Source: Devosia sp. 2618 (GTDB taxonomy: Bacteria > Pseudomonadota > Alphaproteobacteria > Rhizobiales > Devosiaceae). From it: a stretch of DNA of 64,000 bases. The stretch spans positions 3,162,001 to 3,226,000 of the forward strand of contig NZ_JBEPOO010000001.1 in NCBI RefSeq assembly GCF_040546815.1. Direction: 5' to 3'. This document shows positions 7,820-16,087 of the stretch, one piece after another. A program made the translations under genes and the position numbers. Within the stretch, counting starts at the first letter, position 1. Each line of letters begins with the position of its first letter. The notes beneath the pieces were generated by a model. The model had not been told where the DNA came from. It did no database searches and worked only from the letters and a program-made list of their open reading frames with translations.

Positions 7820-9154
7820 ATGAGCAAGAAACGCATTCCATTCGGCATCATGCTGCACGGCCCCGGCGGCCATATGAACGCCTGGAAGCACGAGAGTGTG
7901 CCGGCGGATGCCAGCGTCAATTTCGACTTCCTGCTGAACACGGCAAAGCGGGCCGAAGCAGCGGGTATTGCCTTCGCCTTCGTGGCGGACGGGCTCTATA
8001 TCAACGAGCAATCGATCCCGCACTTCCTCAATCGCTTCGAGCCGATCGTCTTGCTCTCGGCGCTGGCCGCTGCGACCAGCAAGATCGGCCTGGTGGGCAC
8101 GTTGTCGACCTCTTACAGCGATCCGTTCACCGTGGCCCGGCAGTTCGCCTCCATCGACTTGTTGAGCAAGGGCCGCGCTGGCTGGAACGCGGTAACCTCA
8201 CCGCTTGAGGGCTCTGCCAAGAACTACGGGCGGGCCAACCATCCCGACCATGCGCTTCGCTATGAGATCGCTGCCGAGCATATCGAGATCGTCAAAGGTC
8301 TGTGGGACAGCTGGGACGACGACGCCTTTGTGCGCGATCGCGCCACGGGCAAGTTTGCCGATTTCGCCAAGCTGCATCGCCTCAACTTCAAGGGCAAGTT
8401 CCATTCGGCGGAGGGTCCGCTCAACATCCAGCGGTCGCCACAGGGGCAGACCGTCCTGTTCCAGGCGGGCGGCTCAGATGCTGGCATTGATCTGGGCGGA
8501 TTGCACGCCGATGCGGTCTTTGCCAATTCGACCTCGATCGAAGAAAACCGCGTGCTGACGCAGAAGCTCAAGCAAAGCGCTATCGCGCATGGTCGCGGTG
8601 CCGACGCCATCAAGATCCTGCCCGGCATCGGGCCGATCGTTGGTTCGACGGAAGCGGAAGCAGAGCGCAAGTACCAGGAAATCCGCGATCTGGTGAATAT
8701 CAAGGAAGCGCTGGCCTATCTCGGCCGCTACTTCGATCACCACGATTTCAGCCAGTATGATGTCGATGCACCATTCCCCGAACTGGGCGATATCGGCACC
8801 AATAACTTCAAGTCGGGCACCGACCGCATCAAGCGCGTCGCCAAGGAAAACAACCAGACGCTGCGCGAAGTGGCATTGGAAGAAACCACGCGCCGCAGCG
8901 AGTTCATCGGCACGCCAGAACAGATCGCCGACCGGATCGAAGAATGGGTCGATACCGGGGCGGCCGATGGTTTCGTGCTGGGCTTCCAACTGGCGGAATC
9001 AGGCTGGGTCGACTTCGACGCACAGGTACTGCCAATCCTTGAACAGCGCGGCCGTCACGTGCGCGAGCAGGTTGGCGACACCCTGCGCGACCATCTCGAC
9101 CTGCCCTTCCGTGAAAGCCGCTATGCACTGGCCGACACCAAGGCGGCCGGCTGA
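7820..9154 (+). CDS. FMN-dependent monooxygenase, NtaA/SnaA/DszA family (CmoJ/YtnJ-like)
   Basis: This 444-residue luciferase-like monooxygenase belongs to the two-component NtaA/DszA group. Markers are FGIMLHGPGGHMNAWKH at the start, SKGRAGWNAVTS at about 120-130 (the RxGWNxVTS signature of the family), and GSDAGIDLGGLHADAVF. These enzymes accept FMNH2 from a separate reductase and cleave C-S or C-N bonds oxidatively. The Bacillus relative CmoJ (YtnJ) opens N-acetyl-S-alkylcysteine derivatives, and the gene set here supports the same role. The start is 14 bases after the previous gene. The stop TGA shares one base with the ATG of the M20 gene, so the two are probably translationally coupled. 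The flavin reductase at 20223-20780 is a plausible FMNH2 supplier. Confidence 0.85.
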   Translation: MSKKRIPFGIMLHGPGGHMNAWKHESVPADASVNFDFLLNTAKRAEAAGIAFAFVADGLYINEQSIPHFLNRFEPIVLLSALAAATSKIGLVGTLSTSYSDPFTVARQFASIDLLSKGRAGWNAVTSPLEGSAKNYGRANHPDHALRYEIAAEHIEIVKGLWDSWDDDAFVRDRATGKFADFAKLHRLNFKGKFHSAEGPLNIQRSPQGQTVLFQAGGSDAGIDLGGLHADAVFANSTSIEENRVLTQKLKQSAIAHGRGADAIKILPGIGPIVGSTEAEAERKYQEIRDLVNIKEALAYLGRYFDHHDFSQYDVDAPFPELGDIGTNNFKSGTDRIKRVAKENNQTLREVALEETTRRSEFIGTPEQIADRIEEWVDTGAADGFVLGFQLAESGWVDFDAQVLPILEQRGRHVREQVGDTLRDHLDLPFRESRYALADTKAAG

Positions 9155-10320
9155 TGAGCACTCACACGCCGGTGACGGACGAGGATTTCGTTGCGCTCCG
9201 CCACCGGCTGCATGCCGCACCAGAACTGGCCTATGAGGAGCACGAAACCAGTGCGCTCGTCGCGGGGTATCTGCGCGAATGGGGCTATGACGTCGAAACC
9301 GGCGTCGGACGGACCGGCGTGGTCGGCACCATTTCCAACGGACCGGGTGAGCGCAGCGTCGCCATCCGGGCCGATATGGATGCGCTGCCCATCGAGGAAA
9401 CGACGGGTCTTGCCTATGCCAGTCGCAATCCGGGCAAGATGCATGCCTGCGGCCATGACGGCCACACCACGATCCTGCTGTCGGCGGCGAGGCAGTTGGC
9501 GGAGAGCCGCCAGTTTTCCGGCACCTTGCGGGTGATCTTTCAGCCGGCCGAGGAAAACAATAGCGGTGCAAGAACCATGATCCAGGAAGGGCTATTCGAG
9601 CGCTTTCCGGTCGATGCAATTTTCGGCCTGCACAACTGGCCCGGCGTTCCGGCCGGGCAGTTTGCCTTCCTCGATGGCCCGGCAATGGCGTCCGTTGATT
9701 TGGTCATCATTCGCATTAAGGGTCGTGGTGGGCATGGGGCCAAACCGCATCAGACAATCGACCCGGTGGTGGCGAGTGCTTCACTCATTCTAGCTTTGCA
9801 GACCATTGTATCCCGCAATGTCGATCCGCTGGAGATGGCGGTGATCACCGTCGGCTCCATCCACGGCGGCGTTGCGCCCAACGTCATCCCAGATGGTGTC
9901 GAGCTTCAACTGACCGTGCGGACCTTCAACGCCGACGTGCGCGAGCATATCCGGCATCGGCTGACCGAACTGGCCAAGGCGCAGGCGGCCAGCTTTGGCG
10001 CGACGGCCGAGGTACTCTATCCTCGTGGCTATCCCGTACTGGTCAACCATCCGGTAGAGACCGAATTTGCCCGCGAGGCGGCGCGCCGTCATTTTGGCGA
10101 TGCGCGGATCGACACCTCACTTAAGCCCATCACTGCCAGCGAGGACTTCGCGTTCATGCTGGAAAAGCGGCCCGGCAGCTATCTGTTCGTCGGCAATGGC
10201 GACAGCGCCGACTTGCATAATCCCAATTACAATTTCAATGACGCAATCCTGACCGATGCCGCGCGCTATTGGGTGCAGCTGGTCCAGGACTATCTGGCCA
10301 TCAACACGGCTGCGGCCTGA
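9154..10320 (+). CDS. M20 family amidohydrolase (N-acyl-amino-acid deacylase, SndA/HipO-like)
   Basis: This 388-residue dinuclear metallohydrolase of the M20D group has VAIRADMDALPIEE (metal ligand Asp), GKMHACGHDGHTTILL (Cys-Gly-His metal ligand), FQPAEENNSGARTMIQEG (Glu pair), the GGHGAKPHQTIDPV dimerisation-domain entry, and SEDFAFMLEK near the end. Family members hydrolyse hippurate, indole-amide or N-acetyl amino acids. Set between a CmoJ-like monooxygenase and a GNAT acetyltransferase it most likely removes the N-acetyl group at the end of S-alkylcysteine salvage, as SndA/SndB do in Bacillus. Specificity is inferred from context. Confidence 0.87.
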   Translation: MSTHTPVTDEDFVALRHRLHAAPELAYEEHETSALVAGYLREWGYDVETGVGRTGVVGTISNGPGERSVAIRADMDALPIEETTGLAYASRNPGKMHACGHDGHTTILLSAARQLAESRQFSGTLRVIFQPAEENNSGARTMIQEGLFERFPVDAIFGLHNWPGVPAGQFAFLDGPAMASVDLVIIRIKGRGGHGAKPHQTIDPVVASASLILALQTIVSRNVDPLEMAVITVGSIHGGVAPNVIPDGVELQLTVRTFNADVREHIRHRLTELAKAQAASFGATAEVLYPRGYPVLVNHPVETEFAREAARRHFGDARIDTSLKPITASEDFAFMLEKRPGSYLFVGNGDSADLHNPNYNFNDAILTDAARYWVQLVQDYLAINTAAA

Positions 10321-10340
10321 GCTTCCCCGGAGCGATCAAC

Positions 10341-10907
10341 ATGACTGACAGCTTCCTTTACACGAGCCCGACAGCGGAGATTTCCCGTCCGCTGGTCGAG
10401 CAACTGACCGACGAATACAACAGCCGTTATGGCGAGGATTTCGGCGACTCCTCGGCAGAAATGAACCGCTATCCGCCCGAGCGCTTCGCGGCACCGGACG
10501 GCGCGTTCGTGCTGCTCTTGCGCGACGGCACGCCCATCGCTGGCGGTGCCTTCATGCGCTATGACGAAACCACCGCCGAGATGAAGCGGATTTGGACCGA
10601 CAAGGACCACCGCCGCCAAGGTCTTGCCCGCCTCATTCTGGTGGAACTGGAGGAGCGCGCTAGGCAACTGGGCTATGGCCGCCTCTATCTCACCACCGGT
10701 TTCAAGCAGCCTGAGGCGCGCCATCTCTATCTCACGACCGGCTATTCGGCGCTGTTCGATGTCGCGGCCGATCCCGAAATCTACGGTTCCCTGCCCTTCG
10801 AAAAGTTCCTTTCCGGCCCGCCTCCGGGCTACGTGCCGACCCTTGTCACGCCGCCCGAAGGTGGCTGGAAGGCGGCGCGCCAGGCGCAACTGGCGAAGCA
10901 GGCTTAA
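10341..10907 (+). CDS. GNAT N-acetyltransferase (SnaA-like)
   Basis: The 188-residue protein has a GNAT core: FMRYDETTAEMKRIWTDKDHRRQGLARLILVELEERARQLGY contains the acetyl-CoA pyrophosphate loop (RRQGLA) and the following helix, then LYLTTGFKQPEARHLYLTTGY. GNAT enzymes move an acetyl group from acetyl-CoA to an amine. In the parallel Bacillus operon SnaA acetylates the amino group of S-alkylcysteine, the first step of salvage, and I infer that role. I start it at ATG 10341, where CCGGAG lies nine bases upstream. A longer in-frame start at 10269 would sit inside the M20 gene. Confidence 0.8.
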   Translation: MTDSFLYTSPTAEISRPLVEQLTDEYNSRYGEDFGDSSAEMNRYPPERFAAPDGAFVLLLRDGTPIAGGAFMRYDETTAEMKRIWTDKDHRRQGLARLILVELEERARQLGYGRLYLTTGFKQPEARHLYLTTGYSALFDVAADPEIYGSLPFEKFLSGPPPGYVPTLVTPPEGGWKAARQAQLAKQA

Positions 10908-10917
10908 CGCCGTCCAG

Positions 10918-10950
10918 GCGTGGCTGAGGCAAATCAACTCTCAGCCGCGC
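10918..10950 (+). terminator. Hairpin after the acetyltransferase gene
   Basis: GCGTGGCTGAG (10918-10928) pairs with CTCAGCCGCGC (10940-10950) with one G-T pair. It ends the first sulfur operon just before a new promoter. No T-run follows, so termination may be partial. Confidence 0.45.
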
Positions 10951-10971
10951 AATCTACAGAATGCCGTCGCA

Positions 10972-11008
10972 TTGACTTACCGGTGCTAAATTCTAGAATT
11001 TCTATAGA
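10972..11008 (+). promoter_or_regulatory. Promoter with second TCTA-N9-TAGA operator
   Basis: TTGACT (10972-10977) and TAGAAT (10994-10999) are 16 bases apart. The palindrome TCTA-GAATTTCTA-TAGA (10992-11008) overlaps the -10 region, and a 14-bp palindrome AAATTCTAGAATTT (10988-11001) overlaps it as well. The ATG of the fused ABC transporter is 25 bases downstream. Confidence 0.6.
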
Positions 11009-11033
11009 CAAAAGCTGAGCGGAGTTTTCGATC

Positions 11034-12800
11034 ATGGCAAGCACCGATATCGACACCAGTTATTCCGGTGCGCATGAGGCATCTACACCCGGCGGATACA
11101 AGATCGTCCCGGCTCGACATCCTTGGCGCGTGGTCGGAACTGTTGTCGCTGCGGCGATGATCGCCATTACGATTAACTCGATATTGACCAACCCCAAATG
11201 GGGTTGGGACGTGTTCGCGCAGTTCTTCTTTTCCGAGCCGGTTCTGGTTGGCCTGAGCCGCACGCTTTGGCTGACGCTGCTGGCTAGCATTGTCGGGTTT
11301 CTGATCGGCGGCCTGCTGGCCTTTGCCCGCGTCTCAAAGTCGAAACTCCTATCGAGCTTGTCCTGGGCCTATATCTGGCTGCTGCGCTCGATCCCGCTGA
11401 TCGTGCTGCTGCTGGTGCTGAACAATCTGGGTTACCTCTACCCCACGCTCAATATCGGCGTACCGTTCACTGAAATTCTGTTCCTGCAATATTCGATGAC
11501 CTCGGTGCTCAGCGTGTTCGCCGTAGCGGTCATCGGCCTCAGCCTTAATCAGGCGGCGTTCTCGGCCGAAATCATCCGTGGCGGTATCCTCTCCATCGAT
11601 CAGGGCCAGCAGGAAGCGGCGGCCGCACTGGGACTATCTTGGCGTCGCCAGTCGCTGCACATCATCCTGCCGCAGGCGATGCGCGCGATCATTCCATCAG
11701 GCTTTAACGAAATCATCGGCTTGGCCAAGGCGACGTCCATCGTCTACGTGCTCGCCCTGCCCGAGCTGTTTTACACCGTGCAGGTCATCTACAAGCGCAA
11801 CCTCGAAGTGATCCCGCTGCTGATGGTCGCGACCGTCTGGTACCTGATTATCATGAGCGTGCTGTCGCTCTTCCAGGTCGGCATCGAGCGCTACTTCGGC
11901 CGCGGCTCGACCCGTGACGGCAAGGTCTCCGGCCTCGACCGCGCGATCAAGTTCGTCACCGGCGATGCGACTTCCAAGGCCATTGCTGCCGCTCGGAACA
12001 ATCCTTCGACGACCGCTCGCGCAGAAAGCGCTTTCCGTCAGGGTGGGCGTGTCGAGATCCGCCATATCTCGAAACACTTCGACACGTTCCATGCGCTGAA
12101 CAATGTGAGCCTCACCATCGAGCCCGGTGAAGTCACCGCTATCATCGGACCATCGGGCGCTGGCAAGTCGACGCTATTGCGCACCATCAATCACCTCGAA
12201 CGCGCTGACGAAGGCTATGTCGCTATCGATGGCGAGCTGATCGGCTACGAGCGTCGCGGCAACCTGCTGTATGAACTTAAGGATCGCGCCATTCGTCAGC
12301 GTCGCTCGAGCGTCGGCATGGTGTTCCAGAACTTCAATCTGTTCCCGCATCTGACGGTCGTTGAAAACATCATCGAGGCGCCGATTGCGGTGCAGGGGCT
12401 GGATCGTCGCGAGGCTGTTGCGCTCGCTCTGGACCTGCTGGCGCGCGTCGGGCTTTCCGACAAGGCCGATGCCTATCCGCGCCACCTGTCGGGTGGCCAG
12501 CAGCAGCGCGTGGCCATCGCCCGGGCGCTGGCACTCAAGCCAAAGGTTCTGTTGTTTGATGAGCCGACATCGGCGCTCGATCCGGAACTGGTCGGCGAAG
12601 TGCTCGACGTGATCAAGGAACTGGCAACCTCGGGCACCACGCTCATCATCGTCACCCACGAAATCGGCTTTGCCCGTGAAGTGGCTGACAAGGTGGTGTT
12701 CATGGAAGACGGCAAGGTCGTCGAGGTTGGCCCGCCGTCGCGCGTCTTCACCGATGCGACACACGCGCGGACACGCGAGTTCCTAGCCAAGGTTCTCTAA
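11034..12800 (+). CDS. Fused amino-acid ABC transporter permease/ATPase (cystine/S-substituted cysteine type)
   Basis: One 588-residue chain joins two subunits that are usually separate. Residues about 30-290 form a HisM/GlnP-type permease with several membrane spans and the EAAAALGLSWRRQSLHIILP coupling loop (about 194-213). After a roughly 45-residue linker, residues 340-588 are a GlnQ/TcyN-type ATPase with Walker A GPSGAGKST (372-380), signature LSGGQQQRVAIARAL, VLLFDEPTSALDPE and the switch His in IIVTHE. A binding protein gene follows. In the Bacillus ytm operon TcyLMN take up cystine and S-alkylcysteines in the same setting. Only one permease type is present, so a homodimeric chain would form the whole inner-membrane complex. 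Confidence 0.9.
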   Translation: MASTDIDTSYSGAHEASTPGGYKIVPARHPWRVVGTVVAAAMIAITINSILTNPKWGWDVFAQFFFSEPVLVGLSRTLWLTLLASIVGFLIGGLLAFARVSKSKLLSSLSWAYIWLLRSIPLIVLLLVLNNLGYLYPTLNIGVPFTEILFLQYSMTSVLSVFAVAVIGLSLNQAAFSAEIIRGGILSIDQGQQEAAAALGLSWRRQSLHIILPQAMRAIIPSGFNEIIGLAKATSIVYVLALPELFYTVQVIYKRNLEVIPLLMVATVWYLIIMSVLSLFQVGIERYFGRGSTRDGKVSGLDRAIKFVTGDATSKAIAAARNNPSTTARAESAFRQGGRVEIRHISKHFDTFHALNNVSLTIEPGEVTAIIGPSGAGKSTLLRTINHLERADEGYVAIDGELIGYERRGNLLYELKDRAIRQRRSSVGMVFQNFNLFPHLTVVENIIEAPIAVQGLDRREAVALALDLLARVGLSDKADAYPRHLSGGQQQRVAIARALALKPKVLLFDEPTSALDPELVGEVLDVIKELATSGTTLIIVTHEIGFAREVADKVVFMEDGKVVEVGPPSRVFTDATHARTREFLAKVL

Positions 12801-12814
12801 CGCTTCTCCAAATT

Positions 12815-12837
12815 CCGGCGAGGGTGCGAAGCGCCGG
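12815..12837 (+). other. Intercistronic hairpin between transporter and binding-protein genes
   Basis: Perfect CCGGCG (12815-12820) and CGCCGG (12832-12837) arms enclose 11 bases in the 103-base gap. A second, looser stem (TTCTGTCGT with ACGACGGCAGAA) follows near 12840-12868. Such structures commonly stabilise or attenuate part of a transcript, which would help make more binding protein than membrane subunit. Confidence 0.4.
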
Positions 12838-12903
12838 CCCTTCTGTCGTTCGCATGGACGACGGCAGAAACTCTTCGCTCTAATTTCCTAGAAGGCTTCA
12901 CCA

Positions 12904-13842
12904 ATGCGTCTGCTTAAACCCCTCCTCGCTGCCGGGCTCATGGCCGCAACTGTGCTGAGCGTAGCGCCAAGCTTTGCCCAGAGCACCATTACCTTCGACC
13001 TGACGCCAGAACAGACCAACCGCGTCCGCGCCGAAAAGATCGACGCCGCCGCCGCGCTGATCTCGCCCGATTTCAAGTTCGTCAAGGATGGCACGTTCAC
13101 CGTGGCGCTGACCGTTGGTGATCCACCGCTGAGCACCTATGCCACCGACTCCAAGACCCCGGTTGGCGCAGAAGAAGACACCGCGCAGATCATTGCCGAC
13201 GCGCTGGGCCTGAAGCTTGAGCTGGTGCCTGTCGCCTGGGCCGACTGGCCGCTCGGCCTGCAGTCGGGCCGCTTTGACGCCGTCATCAGCAACGTGACCG
13301 TCACCGAAGAGCGCAAGGAGAAGTTTGACTTCTCCACCTATCGTCTCGACGTTCTCGGCTTCTATGTCGCCACCGAAAACCCGATCACCGAAATCTCCAA
13401 GCCAGCAGACATTGCCGGCCTCAAGATCATCGTCGGCGCGGGCACCAATCAGGAAAAGATCCTCCTCGATTGGGATGAGCAGAACAAGGCTGCGGGCCTG
13501 GCTCCAGCTGAGTTCCAGTATTACGACGATAGCGCTGCAAGCCAGCTGGCGCTGCAGTCGGGCCGTGCCGATGTCGAGTTCAACCCCAATGCGGGTCTTG
13601 CCTATCGCTCCGCGATTAACGGCAACACCAAGCTGGTTGGCATCGTCAATGGCGGCTGGCCGCTGACGGCCGAAATCGCCGTGACCACCCGCAAGGATAG
13701 CGGTCTGGCTGCTGCCGTGACCGCCGCGATCAATGGCCTGATCGCCGATGGCAAGTATCTCGACACCCTCAAGCGCTGGGGCCTGCAGGCCGAAGCGCTG
13801 TCGGAATCGCGCACCAATCCTCCCGGCCTGCCAAAGAGCTGA
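12904..13842 (+). CDS. Periplasmic amino-acid binding protein of the fused ABC transporter
   Basis: This 312-residue extracytoplasmic solute-binding protein (family 3) starts with a signal peptide, LLKPLLAAGLMAATVLSVAPSFAQ, cleaved near residue 24. The mature part has GDPPLSTYATDSKTPVGAEEDTAQIIADALGLKLELVPVAWADWPLGLQSGRFDAVISNVTVTEERKEKFDFSTY, which holds the usual ligand-contact and hinge segments. It delivers the substrate to the fused permease/ATPase encoded 103 bases upstream. The neighbourhood suggests cystine or S-substituted cysteines as ligand; the sequence does not decide it. Confidence 0.85.
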   Translation: MRLLKPLLAAGLMAATVLSVAPSFAQSTITFDLTPEQTNRVRAEKIDAAAALISPDFKFVKDGTFTVALTVGDPPLSTYATDSKTPVGAEEDTAQIIADALGLKLELVPVAWADWPLGLQSGRFDAVISNVTVTEERKEKFDFSTYRLDVLGFYVATENPITEISKPADIAGLKIIVGAGTNQEKILLDWDEQNKAAGLAPAEFQYYDDSAASQLALQSGRADVEFNPNAGLAYRSAINGNTKLVGIVNGGWPLTAEIAVTTRKDSGLAAAVTAAINGLIADGKYLDTLKRWGLQAEALSESRTNPPGLPKS

Positions 13843-13923
13843 TCACGGCCTGCTTCTAGCGAAGCTATCTTAATAGGCGCCGCATCTGACGAGGTGCGGC
13901 GCTCCCATTCCCCGAGACATCCG

Positions 13924-14976
13924 ATGACCAATCCCATTGCGATCAAGCACCTCGCCTTTCTCGTTCCGGGCAACTACGCCAATGACGACCCGGGGCCCGG
14001 CATTGAGGCGACGCTGAACCTCATCGCCTTCGGCGAGCAGCTCGGCTTTGACAGCGCCTGGGTGCGGCAACGGCATCTAGAGCCGGGCATTGGCACCGCG
14101 GCGGTATTTCTGGCTGCCGCAAGTCAACGGACCAAGACGATCCAGCTTGGTTCTGCGGTCATCCAGATCGGCTATGAAAGCCCGTTCCGATTGGCGGAAG
14201 ACCTGTCGATGGTCGATGTACTGTCGCACGGGCGGCTCAATGTCGGGCTCAGTGCCGGCGTGCCACCGCATTCTGCCATTCTCGGACCCTTGATCCATGA
14301 CGGCGACTGGCAGAGCCATGAGCTTGGTCATGCCCGCATCGAGCGGTTCGCCGCCAATCTGCGCGGCGATTATCTTGGCGACGCGGACACGACAATCGCG
14401 ACGCCATTCGGGCCGCAACGGCCACGCCTGCAACCCTATGCGGCGGGGCTGGCCAATCGGCTTTGGTATGGCGGCGGTTCGCAGAAGTCGGCGCGCTGGG
14501 CGGGCGAGCATGGGCTCAATTTTCTCACCGGCAATGTCATCAGAGGGGAAGGCACGGATGACTTCCACACAGCCCAGGTCCGCCTGATTGAAACCTTTCG
14601 CGCGGCGTCCGACGCATGGCCGGGGCGTGTTGCCGTAGGCCGGGTGATCGTGCCGACAGATAGCGCGCCCGCATCGCGGGTGGCGCGCTATGAAGCCTTT
14701 GGTGCGGGTCGTTACGAGCGCACGCTCAAGCCACAGGGCGAACGCCGCACGCTGTTCCCGCGCGATCTGGTCGGAACATCCGAGCAAATCATTGAGTGGC
14801 TGCTCAATGATCCGGTCCTGCCGCTGGTCGACGAGCTGCGGCTTGAGCTGCCGTATGAATTCAGTCTTTCCGAATATGAGCAGATCCTGACCGACACAAT
14901 CGAACGGATCGCGCCGGCGCTTGGCTGGTCGGGCAAAGCGCCAACCCTTACACTCCAGAAGGCGGCATCCGCCTGA
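13924..14976 (+). CDS. Luciferase-like (LLM) flavin-dependent oxidoreductase
   Basis: This 350-residue LLM-superfamily protein shows LGFDSAWVRQRHLEPGIGTAAVFLAAASQRTKTIQLGSAVIQIGYESPFRLAEDLSMVDVLSHGRLNVGLSAG, with the characteristic strand order and the SHGRLNVGLSAG loop. It is the third LLM member in the island, only distantly like the first two. It begins at ATG 13924, 81 bases after the binding-protein gene, and is followed 37 bases later by an Old Yellow Enzyme. It probably oxidises an imported organosulfur compound with FMNH2. The exact reaction is unknown. Confidence 0.8.
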   Translation: MTNPIAIKHLAFLVPGNYANDDPGPGIEATLNLIAFGEQLGFDSAWVRQRHLEPGIGTAAVFLAAASQRTKTIQLGSAVIQIGYESPFRLAEDLSMVDVLSHGRLNVGLSAGVPPHSAILGPLIHDGDWQSHELGHARIERFAANLRGDYLGDADTTIATPFGPQRPRLQPYAAGLANRLWYGGGSQKSARWAGEHGLNFLTGNVIRGEGTDDFHTAQVRLIETFRAASDAWPGRVAVGRVIVPTDSAPASRVARYEAFGAGRYERTLKPQGERRTLFPRDLVGTSEQIIEWLLNDPVLPLVDELRLELPYEFSLSEYEQILTDTIERIAPALGWSGKAPTLTLQKAASA

Positions 14977-15013
14977 CCGCCTGCCGCTTCAATTGGTTTC
15001 GAGTATTGCCTTC

Positions 15014-16087
15014 ATGCCCACGCTTTTCGACGCCTACCAGATTGGCGCCCTGTCCCTTCCCAACCGCTTCGTGATGGCGCCGATGACGCGACGGCGCGCA
15101 GCAGACGGCAAGGTGCCGACCGAGCTTGCACGCCTGCATTATGCGCAGCGGGCAAGCGCCGGGCTGATCATCACCGAGTCCATCGAGGTGGATCCGTTCA
15201 GCGGCCTCAAGGGACCGACGCGGCCGGGGCTGTTCACCGATGCACAGCAGCAGGGCTGGCAGGCGGTGACCGAGGCCGTGCATGACAAGGGTGGGCGTAT
15301 CTTTGCGCAGCTGTCGCATATGGGGCGTGGGGCACATTCCAGCCAGTTGGAGGCAGGCGGCCGCGTGGTCGGGCCGTCGTCGATTGCGGCGGCAGGCAAT
15401 ATCTATACCGTCAACGGACCAGTGCCGTTTGAGACGCCGGTGAAACTCGATATCGGCGAGATCGCCGTGGTGGTCGGGCAATATGCCGAGGCGGCGCGCC
15501 GCGCCAAGGCAGCGGGCTTTGATGGTGTCGAACTGCACGGCGCCAATGGCTATCTGATCGATCAGTTCCTGCGCGATGCCAGCAACCAACGCAGTGATAC
15601 CTATGGCGGTAGCGCCGAAAAGCGGGCGCAGTTCCTGCTCGATATTTTCGAGGCGGTGTCGACGCATTGGCCGGCTTCGAGCATTGGCGTGCGGGTATCG
15701 CCGACCAACAATTTCCAGGGCATGAGCGACAGTGATCCGGTCAGCAATTTCGAGACAATCGCGGCCCTGTTGTCACCACTGGGGCTGGCCTATCTGCATG
15801 TGGTTGAGCCTGCCGTGCAGCCGGACGGTCTCCCCTATGTGGCCATTGCGATCCGCGAGAGCTTTGATGGTCCGTTGATCCTTGCGGGCAAGTATGACCA
15901 GGCATCTGCCGAGAGCGCCTTACTTGAAGGAAAGGCTGACCTCATCGCGTTTGGCGAGAAGTTTTTAGCCAATCCGGACCTGCCCGAGCGCTTCCGCCGA
16001 GGCGCGCAACTCACGCCGCCGGACAAGGCGACGTTTTATACCGATGGTGCGGCTGGCTACACAGATTATCCCGCGCTGGCGGACTGA
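15014..16087 (+). CDS. Old Yellow Enzyme family NADH:flavin oxidoreductase (alkene reductase)
   Basis: The 357-residue FMN-binding TIM barrel opens [25 protein letters not shown], has the [13 protein letters not shown] segment and the [41 protein letters not shown] block diagnostic of the NemA/OYE class. Such enzymes reduce activated C=C or nitro groups with NAD(P)H. ATG 15014 gives the normal family length; upstream in-frame residues overlap the previous gene. Its last 22 bases overlap the 3' end of the convergent ssuD gene. Its part in sulfur use is unclear; it may simply share the operon. Confidence 0.88.
   Translation: MPTLFDAYQIGALSLPNRFVMAPMTRRRAADGKVPTELARLHYAQRASAGLIITESIEVDPFSGLKGPTRPGLFTDAQQQGWQAVTEAVHDKGGRIFAQLSHMGRGAHSSQLEAGGRVVGPSSIAAAGNIYTVNGPVPFETPVKLDIGEIAVVVGQYAEAARRAKAAGFDGVELHGANGYLIDQFLRDASNQRSDTYGGSAEKRAQFLLDIFEAVSTHWPASSIGVRVSPTNNFQGMSDSDPVSNFETIAALLSPLGLAYLHVVEPAVQPDGLPYVAIAIRESFDGPLILAGKYDQASAESALLEGKADLIAFGEKFLANPDLPERFRRGAQLTPPDKATFYTDGAAGYTDYPALAD

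Noticed and set aside
12886..12899. TCTA-N6-TAGA just before the binding-protein gene
   Set aside because: The spacing is six, not nine, and the site is inside an operon between two stem-loops and a start codon. I did not count it as a copy of the sulfur operator.
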